Of a stretch of 64,000 bases of DNA, positions 26,180 to 35,983 are shown in pieces. Position 1 is the stretch's first letter. Each line of letters begins with the position of its first letter. Source of the stretch: Cohaesibacter sp. (GTDB taxonomy: Bacteria; Pseudomonadota; Alphaproteobacteria; Rhizobiales; Cohaesibacteraceae); assembly GCA_025210795.1 (NCBI GenBank), contig JAOAQZ010000019.1, positions 124,001-188,000 of the forward strand, in the 5' to 3' direction. A program made the translations under genes and the position numbers. The notes below the pieces were generated by a model. The model searched no databases. It was not told the origin of the DNA and was given only the letters and a program-made list of their open reading frames with translations.

Positions 26180-26608
26180 TTAGTTTTGCTTGCGGCGCAG
26201 GCGCACCACAACATCCACCCGTGTGATTTCCATGCCTTCCGGCACTTCGGGCAAGCTGTCAACGCTCATGCCGCCGGGAATATCAACCACACGATTGTCT
26301 TCTTCATAGAAGAAATGATGGTGATCGGAGGTATTGGTATCAAAATAGGCTTTTGTGCCTTCCACCGCCACTTCGCGCAACAGGCCAGCCTGAGTGAACT
26401 GGTGCAGCGTGTTATAGATGGTCGCCAGCGATACGGAGACATTGACCTTTTCGGCTTCCTGCTGGAGCAATTCCGCAGAAACATGCCGATCCCCTTTAGC
26501 GAACAGCAATTCAGCCAGTGACAATCTCTGCCGGGTTGGGCGCAGGCCCGCATCCACCAGCAAATCACGCGCTGAACGTCGATCAAAGGTTTTTGGCATT
26601 GTTGTCAT
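26180..26608 (-). CDS. irr: Iron response regulator Irr (Fur superfamily)
   Basis: 142 aa from ATG 26608 (ggag upstream); the frame stays open to 26920 without family similarity. Winged HTH with GLRPTRQRLSLAELLF and VSVSLATIYNTLHQF, then the haem/iron HHH motif (SDHHHFFYEEDN, residues 96-98), the mark of Irr rather than Fur. The N-terminal GCP haem motif of Bradyrhizobium Irr is absent, as in most Rhizobiales. Irr represses iron-consuming functions and activates iron uptake when iron is low. Divergent from fabA-fabB-fabI, a conserved neighbourhood in the order. Confidence 0.93.
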   Translation of the reverse strand: MTTMPKTFDRRSARDLLVDAGLRPTRQRLSLAELLFAKGDRHVSAELLQQEAEKVNVSVSLATIYNTLHQFTQAGLLREVAVEGTKAYFDTNTSDHHHFFYEEDNRVVDIPGGMSVDSLPEVPEGMEITRVDVVVRLRRKQN

Positions 26609-27164
26609 ACAGGCTAATCTCCAGCTCGTTGGCCCATTTGTCCCATCATTATGGGTGATATAAAGGTTTTTTGCAAATTCAGCAAGTATTACTACGAAGG
26701 CAACTTGTCGTTGGCCCATATCCCTTGGCCTATGCGCAGAATTACTTATTATCTCTGATCTTTTCTTTGGCATCGCCCTCTCACAACAGTGAGGTAAGGT
26801 GATAGGGAGGCACTCTTCACAGAGCGTTTGCGCCCAATGCCCGCAGGCATTATGAACCCTTCTCCTCCCCTTGCGGGAACATATTAGAAATGAAAGACAA
26901 GTAGCGTTTTGAGCTGCCAATCACCATTATTGAGGAAAAGCTGTGAGTGTGCAGTTTTTCCAATGGCAAGCCTAGGCTCGGGGCAAAGAACAGGCTATAA
27001 GCAAGGTGACTCTATCATCGTGATTGAAGGCGGAGCGCATTCGCCATTGATCGATGCTGACAAATCGGGCGGGAGCCGCCAATTTGGTCGCATGAATAAT
27101 CTAAAGGTGCTTGTTTTGTTACTTCCAACAGCCTGCACCCGCCTAATATGAGAATGGACACCAT
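26609..27164. promoter_or_regulatory. Long divergent region between irr and fabA
   Basis: 556 bases without a convincing gene. A 12-base direct repeat TCGTTGGCCCAT occurs at 26626-26637 and 26708-26719 on the irr side. A small inverted repeat aatgcc-cgca-ggcatt lies near 26837-26852. An open frame 26909-27151 has no recognisable features. I do not see a clear Irr ICE box. Confidence 0.45.
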
Positions 27165-27674
27165 ATGGAACAGCGCCAATCCAGCTTTACTTATGAAGAA
27201 ATTCTAACCTGCTCTCGCGGAGAGATGTTCGGCCCAGGCAATCCGCAGCTGCCTCTGCCGCCCATGCTGATGCTGGATCGGATCACCGAAGTCTCTGAAG
27301 ATGGCGGCGAAAATGGCAAAGGCCATATCCGGGCTGAATATGACATCAATCCAGATCGCTGGTTCTTCCCGTGCCACTTTGCCGGTGATCCCGTAATGCC
27401 CGGCTGTCTTGGTTTGGACGCCCTTTGGCAAATGACCGGTTTCTACCTTGGCTGGCTGGGCCTTGAAGGCAAGGGCCGCGCCATTTCCGTTGGTGAAATC
27501 CGTTTTGCAGGTCAGATCACACCAGAGACCAAGCTGGTTGAATTTGGCGTTGATTTCAAACGCGTTATGAAAGGCCGCCTCAATCTTGGTATTGGCGATG
27601 GCTGGGTCAAGGCTGATGGTGAGACAGTCTTTACCGCAAAAGATCTGCGTGTTGGTTTGTTCAAAGACCAATAA
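27165..27674 (+). CDS. fabA: 3-hydroxydecanoyl-ACP dehydratase/isomerase FabA
   Basis: 169 aa. Makes the cis-3 double bond at the C10 stage of the anaerobic unsaturated fatty acid pathway. Hot-dog fold with [16 protein letters not shown], the catalytic His in [20 protein letters not shown] and the Asp a few residues later ([14 protein letters not shown]). Typical length. Followed at 166 bases by fabB, its pathway partner, in the same direction. Confidence 0.97.
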   Translation: MEQRQSSFTYEEILTCSRGEMFGPGNPQLPLPPMLMLDRITEVSEDGGENGKGHIRAEYDINPDRWFFPCHFAGDPVMPGCLGLDALWQMTGFYLGWLGLEGKGRAISVGEIRFAGQITPETKLVEFGVDFKRVMKGRLNLGIGDGWVKADGETVFTAKDLRVGLFKDQ

Positions 27675-27840
27675 GCAACAAAATAGTGGCAGTCTTGCAG
27701 AATGCTCCCATATGCAAGCAAATGCTTTCTTGATGTAAAGACAGCTGCCTTCATATTGATGCCGTTTTTGCATGTGCTTTGTGAAGGCCCGCCTGACTGC
27801 CAGGCAATGAAGAGCCCCGAGATTGATAGTGAGGCCTAAT

Positions 27841-29061
27841 ATGAGACGTGTTGTCATTTCCGGTTTGGGTATTGTTTCCTCTATTGGTAACGATGCAGAT
27901 CAGGTCACCGCATCCCTGCGTGATGCAAAATCCGGCATTTCCTTTGCACAGGATTTTGCCGACCATGGCTTCCGCTGCCAGGTTTGGGGCGCGCCAGATA
28001 TCGATACAACCGATCTGGTTGATCGCCGCGCCAAGCGCTTCCTGTCCCAAGGTGGGGAATGGAACCATGTGGCCATGAAGCAAGCCATTGCTGATGCAGG
28101 CCTTGAGCAGAGCGACATCACCAATGAGCGCACCGGCATCGTCATGGGGTCTGGTGGTCCATCCACCCAGACCGTTGTCAACGCTGCTGACATCACCCGC
28201 AAAAATGGCTCGCCCAAGCGCATTGGCCCCTTTGCGGTGCCAAAGGCTATGTCTTCTACCGCGTCTGCAACTCTTGCGACCTGGTTCAAGATTCATGGCG
28301 TGAACTATTCCATCTCATCCGCTTGCTCCACATCCGCCCATTGTATCGGCAATGCCTATGAACTGATCCAGATGGGCAAGCAGGATATCGTCTTTGCTGG
28401 CGGTCATGAGGATCTTGACTGGTCCATGTCCAACCTGTTTGACGCTATGGGTGCCATGTCCTCCAAATATAATGACAGCCCGGAAACCGCGTCACGCGCC
28501 TATGACATTTCGCGCGATGGCTTTGTGATTGCTGGTGGTGCTGGCGTTCTGGTTGTTGAAGAGCTTGAGCATGCCAAGGCACGCGGCGCGAAAATCTATG
28601 CCGAGATTGTTGGCTATGGTGCCACCTCTGATGGCTATGACATGGTTGCCCCATCCGGCGAAGGCGCTGTGCGCTGCATGAAGCAGGCGATGGCAACCGT
28701 TGATGGCTCTGTTGACTATATCAACTGCCACGGCACCTCCACTCCGGTTGGTGACAAGCAGGAAATCGGCGCCATTCGCGAAGTCTTTGGCGATACCATG
28801 CCGCACATCGCATCCACTAAATCCCTGACCGGCCACTCCCTTGGCGCTGCTGGTGTTCAGGAATCCATCTATTCTCTGCTGATGTTGCAAGCCGGCTTTA
28901 TTGGCGAATCAGCTCACATCACCGAGCTGGATCCTGAATTTGATGGTGTGCCAATTGTGCGCGAACGCATTGACAATGCCAAGATTGATACCGTTCTCTC
29001 CAACTCCTTTGGATTTGGTGGCACCAATGCGACACTGATTTTCCAGCGCTATAACGGCTAA
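27841..29061 (+). CDS. fabB: 3-oxoacyl-ACP synthase I FabB
   Basis: 406 aa from ATG 27841 (gaggcc upstream); an earlier in-frame start at 27823 lacks support. Elongates unsaturated acyl-ACP. Catalytic triad Cys in [12 protein letters not shown], His in [11 protein letters not shown] and His in [11 protein letters not shown]; Lys in ASTKSL. KAS-I rather than KAS-II is supported by its pairing with fabA. fabI starts 14 bases downstream. Confidence 0.97.
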   Translation: MRRVVISGLGIVSSIGNDADQVTASLRDAKSGISFAQDFADHGFRCQVWGAPDIDTTDLVDRRAKRFLSQGGEWNHVAMKQAIADAGLEQSDITNERTGIVMGSGGPSTQTVVNAADITRKNGSPKRIGPFAVPKAMSSTASATLATWFKIHGVNYSISSACSTSAHCIGNAYELIQMGKQDIVFAGGHEDLDWSMSNLFDAMGAMSSKYNDSPETASRAYDISRDGFVIAGGAGVLVVEELEHAKARGAKIYAEIVGYGATSDGYDMVAPSGEGAVRCMKQAMATVDGSVDYINCHGTSTPVGDKQEIGAIREVFGDTMPHIASTKSLTGHSLGAAGVQESIYSLLMLQAGFIGESAHITELDPEFDGVPIVRERIDNAKIDTVLSNSFGFGGTNATLIFQRYNG

Positions 29062-29075
29062 GGGGCAGGCACAGA

Positions 29076-29882
29076 ATGACCGGACTTATGCAAGGCAAGC
29101 GCGGCCTCATTATGGGCGTTGCGAACAGCCATTCCATTGCCTGGGGTATTGCCAAGACACTGGCTGATCAAGGGGCTGAACTGGCCTTTACCTATCAGGG
29201 TGAAGCTTTGGGCAAGCGGGTGAAACCGCTTGCTGAAAGCGTCAATTCCAATTTGGTGATGCCGTGTGATGTGGAAGACCTTGACTCTGTCGATGCTGTC
29301 TTTGACAGCCTGAAGGAAAAATGGGGCAAGATCGACTTTCTCGTTCATGCCATCGGTTTTTCTGACAAAAATGAGCTGAAAGGGCGCTATGCGGACACCA
29401 CACGGGAGAATTTCACCCGTACCATGGTGATTTCTTGCTTCTCCTTTACCGAGGTGGCCAAACGGGCAGCTGATATGATGAATGAGGGTGGCTCCATGAT
29501 CACTCTCACTTATGCTGGCTCCATCCGGGTGATGCCAAATTACAATGTGATGGGTGTTGCCAAGGCTGCTCTGGAAAGCTCTGTGCGCTATCTGGCGACG
29601 GACTTTGGTCAGGATAGCATTCGCGTGAATGCAATCTCTGCCGGACCTGTACGCACCCTTGCCGGGGCTGGCATTGCCGATGCCCGCCAGATGTTCAATT
29701 ATCAGCGGGATAATAGCCCTTTGCGCAAGTCCACCACCATCGAAGATGTGGGCGGAACAGCACTTTACCTGCTGTCGGATCTGTCTTCGTCAGTCACTGG
29801 TGAGACCCATTATGTGGATGCAGGCTATAATACGGTGTCTATGCCCAGCCTTGATACCCTGTCCTATTTGGACAAGCGGTAA
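29076..29882 (+). CDS. fabI: Enoyl-ACP reductase FabI
   Basis: 268 aa. NADH-dependent last step of fatty acid elongation; the target of triclosan-type inhibitors. Short-chain dehydrogenase fold with GLIMGVANSHSIAWGIAK at the N-terminus and the Tyr-x6-Lys active site in NYNVMGVAKAALE. SAGPVRTLAGAGI is typical of FabI. Closes the fabA-fabB-fabI operon, followed by a strong terminator. Confidence 0.96.
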   Translation: MTGLMQGKRGLIMGVANSHSIAWGIAKTLADQGAELAFTYQGEALGKRVKPLAESVNSNLVMPCDVEDLDSVDAVFDSLKEKWGKIDFLVHAIGFSDKNELKGRYADTTRENFTRTMVISCFSFTEVAKRAADMMNEGGSMITLTYAGSIRVMPNYNVMGVAKAALESSVRYLATDFGQDSIRVNAISAGPVRTLAGAGIADARQMFNYQRDNSPLRKSTTIEDVGGTALYLLSDLSSSVTGETHYVDAGYNTVSMPSLDTLSYLDKR

Positions 29883-29907
29883 GGTGCCGTAATCCTTTTA
29901 TTAATCA

Positions 29908-29933
29908 AGGGGAGCGAAAGCTCCCCTTTTTGA
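29908..29933 (+). terminator. Intrinsic terminator after fabI
   Basis: aaggggagc (29908-29916), GAAA tetraloop, gctcccctt (29921-29929), then T residues. GNRA-capped perfect stem. Confidence 0.9.
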
Positions 29934-30047
29934 TTCATCCCTTTGAAAATAAAGCTTTATTAACTACATCCATTAGGAGCACCTTTATTTCCCTCTATCT
30001 ATATTGGCAGGTATTGATAAAAACGCTCATACCCGGAAAGACACAGG

Positions 30048-31571
30048 ATGTCGGTACTTCCAGCCAAAAAAGGTAGACCTAAAAAGCAACTCTATGCCTT
30101 GAGCGGGCTGATGGCTGGCAATTTCTGTTATGCGCTCTTTATTTTCTGGCTGACCCCTGAAGACAGCCAACTGACCACCTTCATTCAGATGGCGCTGATT
30201 GCGCTTACCTCCGCATTGGCCTTCATGGTCTTCTATCGTTATAACAAGCGCGAAATGGAGATGAAGAAGGTCGTCGAAGATCTCTCTGCCAATGATAAAC
30301 TGACAGGCCTGCCGAATCGGGCCAAATTTTCGCAAGTGCTGCATGATCAAATTGGCACTGGTGCAAACCACAATCCTTTTGCCTTGATGCTGCTTGATAT
30401 CGACCGCTTTAAAGAGCTTAATACGATTTTGGGCTATAAAGCCGCTGATAAGCTGTTGCTGGAATTTGGGGCACGCCTTACCAACTATTGCCAAAACAAA
30501 AACAATTGCGCGCGTCTTTCAGGCAACGAATTTGCGGTGATTGTGCCCTATGATGGTTCTGGGCCCGACCTTGAGACACAGATGCACCGACTGTTTGCCT
30601 CTCTCTACAAGCCCTATATCTGTGACGACAAGGCCGTTGACATCACCATGAGTGGTGGCATTGCCCTTTTTCCGGACGATGACCTGGCAGCCAACCAATT
30701 GGCAAAGGATGCTGAGCTTGCATTGCTTCGGGCCAAAGCACAGGGCCATAATACGATTTTCTGTTATGAAGAAACAGCTGATGAGAAAATCCATGAATTT
30801 CAGCTGCTCTCTCATGACATGGATCGCGCTTTGCGTGAAGGTGAGTTCAAACTCTTCTTCCAGCCGCAATTCAGCTTTGACTCAGGTGATCAAATTGGCT
30901 TTGAAGCGCTTATTCGCTGGGAACATCCTGAGAAGGGCCTGGTCTCCCCTGCTGATTTCATTCCTCTTGCGGAAAAGAATGGCATGATCGTGCCTATTTC
31001 CGAGTTTGTTTTGATGGAAGCCTGCAAAACTGCCGCAACTTGGGTTAATCCCTTGCGCGTTGGTGTCAATCTATCACCCGTTCAGTTCCAGCAGATTGAT
31101 GTGGCGGAGCTGACCGAGCGGGCGTTGAGAGAAACCGGCCTTGCACCAGACCGTCTTGAGCTTGAGGTTACTGAAAGCCTGTTCATCAATATCTCGGACG
31201 GGACAGCGGACATGCTGCGCCGTATTCAGATTCTTGGTGTCTCCATTGCCCTTGATGATTTTGGCACCGGCTATTCAAGCCTGAATTATCTCAACAATTT
31301 CCCCTTCAACAAGCTGAAAATCGATCGCAGCTTTGTTAAGGATCTGGCCTTCGACAATGGTGCCATGGCTATTATTTCAGCCGTGATTGGCATGGCCAAG
31401 AGCCTTGAGATGCGCATCACAGCAGAAGGCATCGACAATCCGGAAGTCATGGAAATTTTGAAGATTGCTGGCTGTCACGAGGCTCAGGGCTTTCTTTTGG
31501 GCAAACCGCGCGATATTCGTGAAGTGCCCGGCATTGAAATGGATGCGCCACAGAAGGCACTCACGGCCTGA
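30048..31571 (+). CDS. Membrane GGDEF-EAL protein, probable c-di-GMP phosphodiesterase
   Basis: 507 aa. Two hydrophobic N-terminal segments (about 18-36 and 47-64), a GGDEF domain (about 80-245) and an EAL domain (about 255-500). The cyclase signature is SGNEF (158-162) in place of GGDEF, so synthesis of c-di-GMP is probably lost, leaving a GTP-binding or structural role. The EAL domain has its catalytic set: Glu286 in EAL, Asn341 (NLSPVQ), Glu373, Asp403/Asp404 in DDFGTG, Lys424, Glu460 and Gln480, so it should hydrolyse c-di-GMP. A 14-bp palindrome (29948-29961) lies in the upstream region. Confidence 0.9.
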   Translation: MSVLPAKKGRPKKQLYALSGLMAGNFCYALFIFWLTPEDSQLTTFIQMALIALTSALAFMVFYRYNKREMEMKKVVEDLSANDKLTGLPNRAKFSQVLHDQIGTGANHNPFALMLLDIDRFKELNTILGYKAADKLLLEFGARLTNYCQNKNNCARLSGNEFAVIVPYDGSGPDLETQMHRLFASLYKPYICDDKAVDITMSGGIALFPDDDLAANQLAKDAELALLRAKAQGHNTIFCYEETADEKIHEFQLLSHDMDRALREGEFKLFFQPQFSFDSGDQIGFEALIRWEHPEKGLVSPADFIPLAEKNGMIVPISEFVLMEACKTAATWVNPLRVGVNLSPVQFQQIDVAELTERALRETGLAPDRLELEVTESLFINISDGTADMLRRIQILGVSIALDDFGTGYSSLNYLNNFPFNKLKIDRSFVKDLAFDNGAMAIISAVIGMAKSLEMRITAEGIDNPEVMEILKIAGCHEAQGFLLGKPRDIREVPGIEMDAPQKALTA

Positions 31572-31610
31572 TAGAAGCGCGCTCCGTCTTTTTAAGGAAA
31601 GCAAACCAAC

Positions 31611-31648
31611 AAAAAGACCCTGCCACAAGGCTATCTCGTGGTAGGGTC
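31611..31648 (-). terminator. Intrinsic terminator after pnp
   Basis: On the minus strand GACCCTACCAC pairs with GTGGCAGGGTC (31616-31648, one mismatch) and is followed by TTTTT (31615-31611). It closes the pnp transcript and lies just after the convergent GGDEF-EAL gene. Confidence 0.82.
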
Positions 31649-31706
31649 CTAATCTTACGCAATGCTGATCTCTTTGAGTGCTGTTTCACTCAATGAGAGC
31701 GACGCA

Positions 31707-33836
31707 TTAGTCGTCTTTTTTCTCTTCGCGAGGAATTTCCTCACCGGTTTCCTGATTGACCACTTTCATGGACAGGCGAACCTTGCCGCGCTCATCAAAG
31801 CCCAGCAATTTCACAAAGACGCTATCGCCCTCTTTCACCACATCGGTCACCTTGTTGGTGCGCTGTGGTGTCAGCTGGGAGATGTGAACCAGGCCGTCAC
31901 GAGCACCAAAGAAGTTGACGAAAGCGCCAAAATCTACGGTTTTCACGACCTTGCCTTTATAGATCACGCCTACTTCAGGCTCGGCTGCGATGGATTTGAT
32001 CCAGTTAACGGCTGCGGTAATGGCTGCACCGTCAGAAGAGGCAACCTTGATTGTGCCGTCGTCGGCAATATCAATCTTGGCACCGGTTTTCTCAACGATT
32101 TCGCGGATAACCTTACCACCAGAGCCGATCACTTCACGGATCTTGTCGGTCGGAATCTTCATGGTTTCGATGCGCGGTGCATGTTCACCAACTTCAGGGC
32201 GGGCTTCAGACAAGGCGTTGCTCATTTCATCAAGAATGTGCAAACGACCACCTTTGGCCTGCTCCAGAGCGGTTTTCATGATCTCTTCGGTGATGCCATC
32301 AATTTTGATGTCCATCTGCAAAGAGGTGATGCCTTCAGACGTACCAGCCACTTTAAAGTCCATGTCACCCAGATGATCTTCATCACCCAGAATATCGGAC
32401 AGAACAGCAAACTTGTCGCCTTCCTTGATCAGGCCCATAGCAATACCGGCTACAGGTGATTTAAGAGGCACGCCTGCATCCATCAGGGACAGGGAGGTGC
32501 CGCAAACGGTTGCCATGGAAGAAGAACCGTTGGATTCGGTTACTTCAGAGACAACACGCAAGGTGTAAGGGAAGTCATGATGGGCAGGCAGAACCGGGCG
32601 AACAGCGCGCCAGGCCAGTTTGCCATGACCGATTTCGCGGCGACCAGTAAAGCCTACGCGTCCAGCTTCACCAACGGAATATGGAGGGAAGTTGTAATGC
32701 AGCAGGAAGGTTTCCTTGTAGGTGCCTTCCAGAGCATCAACAAACTGCTCATCATCGCCGGTGCCCAGTGTTGCAACTACCATAGCCTGCGTTTCACCGC
32801 GGGTGAAGAGAGCAGAACCGTGGGTGCGTGGCAGAGAGCCAACTTCGGATTTGATCTGGCGAACGGTTGACAGATCACGGCCATCGATACGAGTGCCGGT
32901 TTCGATGATCTGACCACGAACGATGCCAGCTTCAACCTTTTTAAAGACGTCACCAACCAGTGACTGGGCTGGAGCTTCTTCATTTTCGTCGTCGCACAGA
33001 GCCTCAACAACCTTGGCCTTTACCACATCAATGGCATCGCGGCGCTCGGTTTTGGAGGTGATTTTGTAAGCATCAGCCAGCTCGGAGCCAACAATCTCGG
33101 TAACTTTGGCTTTGAGCTCGGAATTGTCAGGAGTAACAAATTCGCGTGGCTCTTTCGCTGCTTTTTCAGCAAGGCGGATGATCGCGTCAATCACAGGCTG
33201 GAAGCCTTTGTGACCGAACATCACAGCATCAAGCATGGTTTGCTCAGAGAGGTTCTGTGCTTCTGATTCCACCATGAGAACGGCATCAGCAGTACCGGCA
33301 ACAACCAGATCCAGCTTGCTCTCTTCCATCTGGTCAACAGCAGGGTTCAGAACAAACTCGTCATTGATCAGACCAACACGTGCGCCACCAATCGGGCCCA
33401 TGAAAGGAACGCCAGACAGGGTCAGGGCAGCAGAGGTTGCTACCATGGCCAATACGTCCGGGTCATTTTCCATGTCATGGCTCATCACGGTGATGATGAC
33501 TTGGGTTTCGCACTTATAGCCTTCAACAAATAGCGGGCGGATCGGGCGGTCAATCAGGCGGGAAACCAGTGTTTCCTTCTCGCTTGGGCGACCTTCGCGT
33601 TTGAAATAGCCGCCAGGGATTTTACCAGCAGCATAGGCTTTTTCCTGGTAATTGACGGTCAGAGGGAAGAAATCGAGGCCGGGCTTTGGCTGTTTGGCAG
33701 ACACAACAGTTGCCAGAACAGTGGTGCCGCCAAGAGATGCCAGAACAGCACCATCGGCCTGACGGGCAATTTTGCCTGTCTCAAGAGACAGCGTCTGGCC
33801 GCCCCATTCAATTTCTTCACGTTGAATATCGAACAT
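31707..33836 (-). CDS. pnp: Polyribonucleotide nucleotidyltransferase (PNPase)
   Basis: 709 aa, phosphorolytic 3'-5' exoribonuclease of the degradosome. Two RNase PH-like cores (first from [14 protein letters not shown], second with [15 protein letters not shown] and [14 protein letters not shown]), then a KH domain ([16 protein letters not shown]) and an S1 domain ([20 protein letters not shown]). RNA is its substrate and it matters for mRNA decay and sRNA stability. Ribosome-binding AAAGGA precedes the ATG. It follows rpsO across a terminator and a gap of nearly 300 bases. Confidence 0.98.
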   Translation of the reverse strand: MFDIQREEIEWGGQTLSLETGKIARQADGAVLASLGGTTVLATVVSAKQPKPGLDFFPLTVNYQEKAYAAGKIPGGYFKREGRPSEKETLVSRLIDRPIRPLFVEGYKCETQVIITVMSHDMENDPDVLAMVATSAALTLSGVPFMGPIGGARVGLINDEFVLNPAVDQMEESKLDLVVAGTADAVLMVESEAQNLSEQTMLDAVMFGHKGFQPVIDAIIRLAEKAAKEPREFVTPDNSELKAKVTEIVGSELADAYKITSKTERRDAIDVVKAKVVEALCDDENEEAPAQSLVGDVFKKVEAGIVRGQIIETGTRIDGRDLSTVRQIKSEVGSLPRTHGSALFTRGETQAMVVATLGTGDDEQFVDALEGTYKETFLLHYNFPPYSVGEAGRVGFTGRREIGHGKLAWRAVRPVLPAHHDFPYTLRVVSEVTESNGSSSMATVCGTSLSLMDAGVPLKSPVAGIAMGLIKEGDKFAVLSDILGDEDHLGDMDFKVAGTSEGITSLQMDIKIDGITEEIMKTALEQAKGGRLHILDEMSNALSEARPEVGEHAPRIETMKIPTDKIREVIGSGGKVIREIVEKTGAKIDIADDGTIKVASSDGAAITAAVNWIKSIAAEPEVGVIYKGKVVKTVDFGAFVNFFGARDGLVHISQLTPQRTNKVTDVVKEGDSVFVKLLGFDERGKVRLSMKVVNQETGEEIPREEKKDD

Positions 33837-34085
33837 TCAAATGTCCTTTCATAGATGCCCCCAATTCACATACGGTCGGGGCATGTTTGGCATAGTCGCC
33901 ACGGGCAAGACAACGAGCAGCTTTAATGTGGCCCCCACACTAAAACCGCTGGCAATCCTGCCTGTGACTTGAGTTCAGCTGGCCCCATGCCGGCTGGCCT
34001 CTTTCTTTTTCAGCTTTTGCTAAAATGAGCAAAAGATCGGCCTGTCTTTAGGATGTGCAATGACATCAGAGAGACAGGCAAAATG

Positions 34086-34118
34086 AAAACGCGGCGATCA
34101 GAAAGACCACCGCGTTTT
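34086..34118 (-). terminator. Terminator between rpsO and pnp
   Basis: AAAACGCGG pairs with CCGCGTTTT (34110-34118 and 34086-34094), with a T-rich stretch after it on the minus strand. The remaining gap (33837-34085) probably holds the pnp promoter and leader; I see no gene there. Confidence 0.7.
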
Positions 34119-34128
34119 GATTTGGAGC

Positions 34129-34398
34129 TTAGCGACGCAGGCCAAGACGCTTGATCAGATCCTGGTAGCGGGCTTCTTCTTTGGCTTTAACATAGTCAAG
34201 AAGCTTACGACGCTGGGAAACCAGTTTCAGCAGACCACGGCGTGAGTGATTGTCTTTCTTGTGAGACTTGAAGTGCTCGGTCAGATTGGCAATACGCTCG
34301 GAAAGAACAGCGACCTGTACCTCTGGGGAACCGGTATCACCTTCTTTGGTGCCATATTCTTTGATCAGCTCGAGTTTGCGTTCAGCAGTAATCGACAT
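34129..34398 (-). CDS. rpsO: 30S ribosomal protein S15
   Basis: 89 aa, starting [16 protein letters not shown], with AAGGAG upstream; the frame is open to 34524 but overlaps truB. S15 binds 16S rRNA and nucleates the central domain. Conserved [16 protein letters not shown] and [20 protein letters not shown] are seen. The ATG lies 10 bases after the truB stop, so it may be co-transcribed with truB as well as from its own promoter. Confidence 0.98.
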   Translation of the reverse strand: MSITAERKLELIKEYGTKEGDTGSPEVQVAVLSERIANLTEHFKSHKKDNHSRRGLLKLVSQRRKLLDYVKAKEEARYQDLIKRLGLRR

Positions 34399-34408
34399 CG
34401 GGATCTCC

Positions 34409-35440
34409 TTAATTGTTTGGCTGAGGCGTGGACAGATCCACGGATCCCTCAGGCAGATTAAACACGCGCCTTGGGCAGAGTTCTCCGGCAACGATCTCGC
34501 AAATGGCCACGGGTTTCCCCGCATTCATGGCAACAGCAAAATCGCCGACAGGAGCATCCTGTCCACGTAACAAAACCGATTGACCTCGGCGTAATCTTGC
34601 TACGGCATTCCTGTTTATGGCCAGAGCCGGGATGTCGTCCAGCGCGGTTTCAACAGGAAGCAAAGCAGTTGCGAGCCCGGGCTCGCCGGGCGCACTATGG
34701 CTCAAGTCTTCAAGACTTTCCAGTGAAATCATCATATCTTCACTAAATGGTCCTGAAAGGAGCCGACGCAGGCCAACCACATGGCCTCGCGTTCCTAAAT
34801 GCCGCCCAATATCGCGCGCCAAAGAGCGCACATAGGTGCCTTTGGAGCATTCGGCGACAAAAATAGCAGTATCCTCATCAGGGCAGCTGATAAGGTTTAG
34901 TTCATGCACGGTGATGGGGCGGGCAGCCAGTTTGACCTCTTCGCCGTCGCGGGCCAGATCATAGGCGCGCTCACCATTGACTTTGATGGCAGAAAAAGCA
35001 GGAGGAACCTGCATGATGGTGCCAGTAAAGTCCGCAAGACTGTCTTCGATTTCCTCACGACTTGGACGATGGGCCGAGCTGTCAATAAGCTCCCCTTCGG
35101 CATCATCCGTATCGGTCTCTTCGCCCCAGCGCACAACAAACTCATAGAGTTTGCGGCCATCCATCACATAGGACACGGTTTTGGTTGCCTCGCCAATGGC
35201 AATGGGCAGGCAGCCTGTCGCCAGCGGATCCAGCGTTCCGGCATGGCCTGCCTTCTTGACATTGAAAATGCGCTTGATCGCCCCAACCGCTTGGGTCGAG
35301 GTCATTTCAAGCGGCTTATCCAGCGCAACCCAGCCATGCACATCAGTGCGGCGCTTGGCACGGAATTGCTGCTTTTTTTGTTTTTTCGGCTTGGCGACCG
35401 GTTGGTCCTGCTCGGCCTTGGCGGCATCGTTCTCAGACAT
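34409..35440 (-). CDS. truB: tRNA pseudouridine55 synthase TruB
   Basis: 343 aa. Makes pseudouridine 55 in the T loop of tRNAs. After a Lys-rich N-terminal extension (to about residue 30), the catalytic domain shows [18 protein letters not shown], then [15 protein letters not shown] with catalytic Asp, and [16 protein letters not shown]-terminal PUA-like region follows. Sits between rbfA (8-base gap) and rpsO (10-base gap) in the nusA-infB operon. Confidence 0.97.
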   Translation of the reverse strand: MSENDAAKAEQDQPVAKPKKQKKQQFRAKRRTDVHGWVALDKPLEMTSTQAVGAIKRIFNVKKAGHAGTLDPLATGCLPIAIGEATKTVSYVMDGRKLYEFVVRWGEETDTDDAEGELIDSSAHRPSREEIEDSLADFTGTIMQVPPAFSAIKVNGERAYDLARDGEEVKLAARPITVHELNLISCPDEDTAIFVAECSKGTYVRSLARDIGRHLGTRGHVVGLRRLLSGPFSEDMMISLESLEDLSHSAPGEPGLATALLPVETALDDIPALAINRNAVARLRRGQSVLLRGQDAPVGDFAVAMNAGKPVAICEIVAGELCPRRVFNLPEGSVDLSTPQPNN

Positions 35441-35448
35441 GATCAGCC

Positions 35449-35877
35449 CTATTCGTCTTCTTTTGCCTGATCGTCACCGGCTTTAAGATCCTGCATGACC
35501 TTTGGCGAGCTCAGCAGCGCATCAATGCGGGAGGCTTCATCAAAGGTTTCGTCATACCGAAAGCGCAGCTCGGGAGTATGCTTCATGCCAAGATCACGCC
35601 CAAGACGGCCACGCAGATATTTTTTGTGCCGGTTGAGCGCCTCAACAATGTCTTTTTCAAGACCGGGCACACCAAGGGGCATCACATAGGCTGTCGCCAA
35701 TTTCAAATCTGGCGTCATGCGTACTTCAGGGATGGAGACAACATGATTTTGCAGCAAATCGTCCTGCACTTCGCCCCGTGAGAGGCATTCGGCCAGAGAT
35801 TTGCGCACCAGTTCGCCCACGCGCAACTGGCGCTGGGACGGCATACCCTTGCCGCCCTTACGAGAACTACGGGTCAT
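35449..35877 (-). CDS. rbfA: Ribosome-binding factor A
   Basis: 142 aa from ATG 35877 (AGGA upstream; an earlier ATG at 35898 lacks a good site). A small KH-like protein that binds 30S precursors and helps 16S rRNA maturation at low temperature. Conserved sequences include [30 protein letters not shown] and [17 protein letters not shown] charged C-terminal tail follows. Located between infB and truB as in most bacteria. Confidence 0.95.
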   Translation of the reverse strand: MTRSSRKGGKGMPSQRQLRVGELVRKSLAECLSRGEVQDDLLQNHVVSIPEVRMTPDLKLATAYVMPLGVPGLEKDIVEALNRHKKYLRGRLGRDLGMKHTPELRFRYDETFDEASRIDALLSSPKVMQDLKAGDDQAKEDE

Positions 35878-35983
35878 CGTAATAGTCCTATAAACCAAGG
35901 CAGCGGCCGGGATTGGACCGACCGCCGCACATTATTTTGCCCCCACTAAAGACGGGGCTATCAAGATATTGCGAGAAATTGTC

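Noticed and set aside
26909..27151. 80-codon open frame between irr and fabA
   Set aside because: No similarity recognised, poor start context and no sign of selection visible by eye; left as part of the intergenic region.
31662..32459. 265-codon frame opposite the 3' end of pnp
   Set aside because: Shadow of pnp; the putative N-terminus crosses the region between two convergent genes and has no ribosome-binding site.
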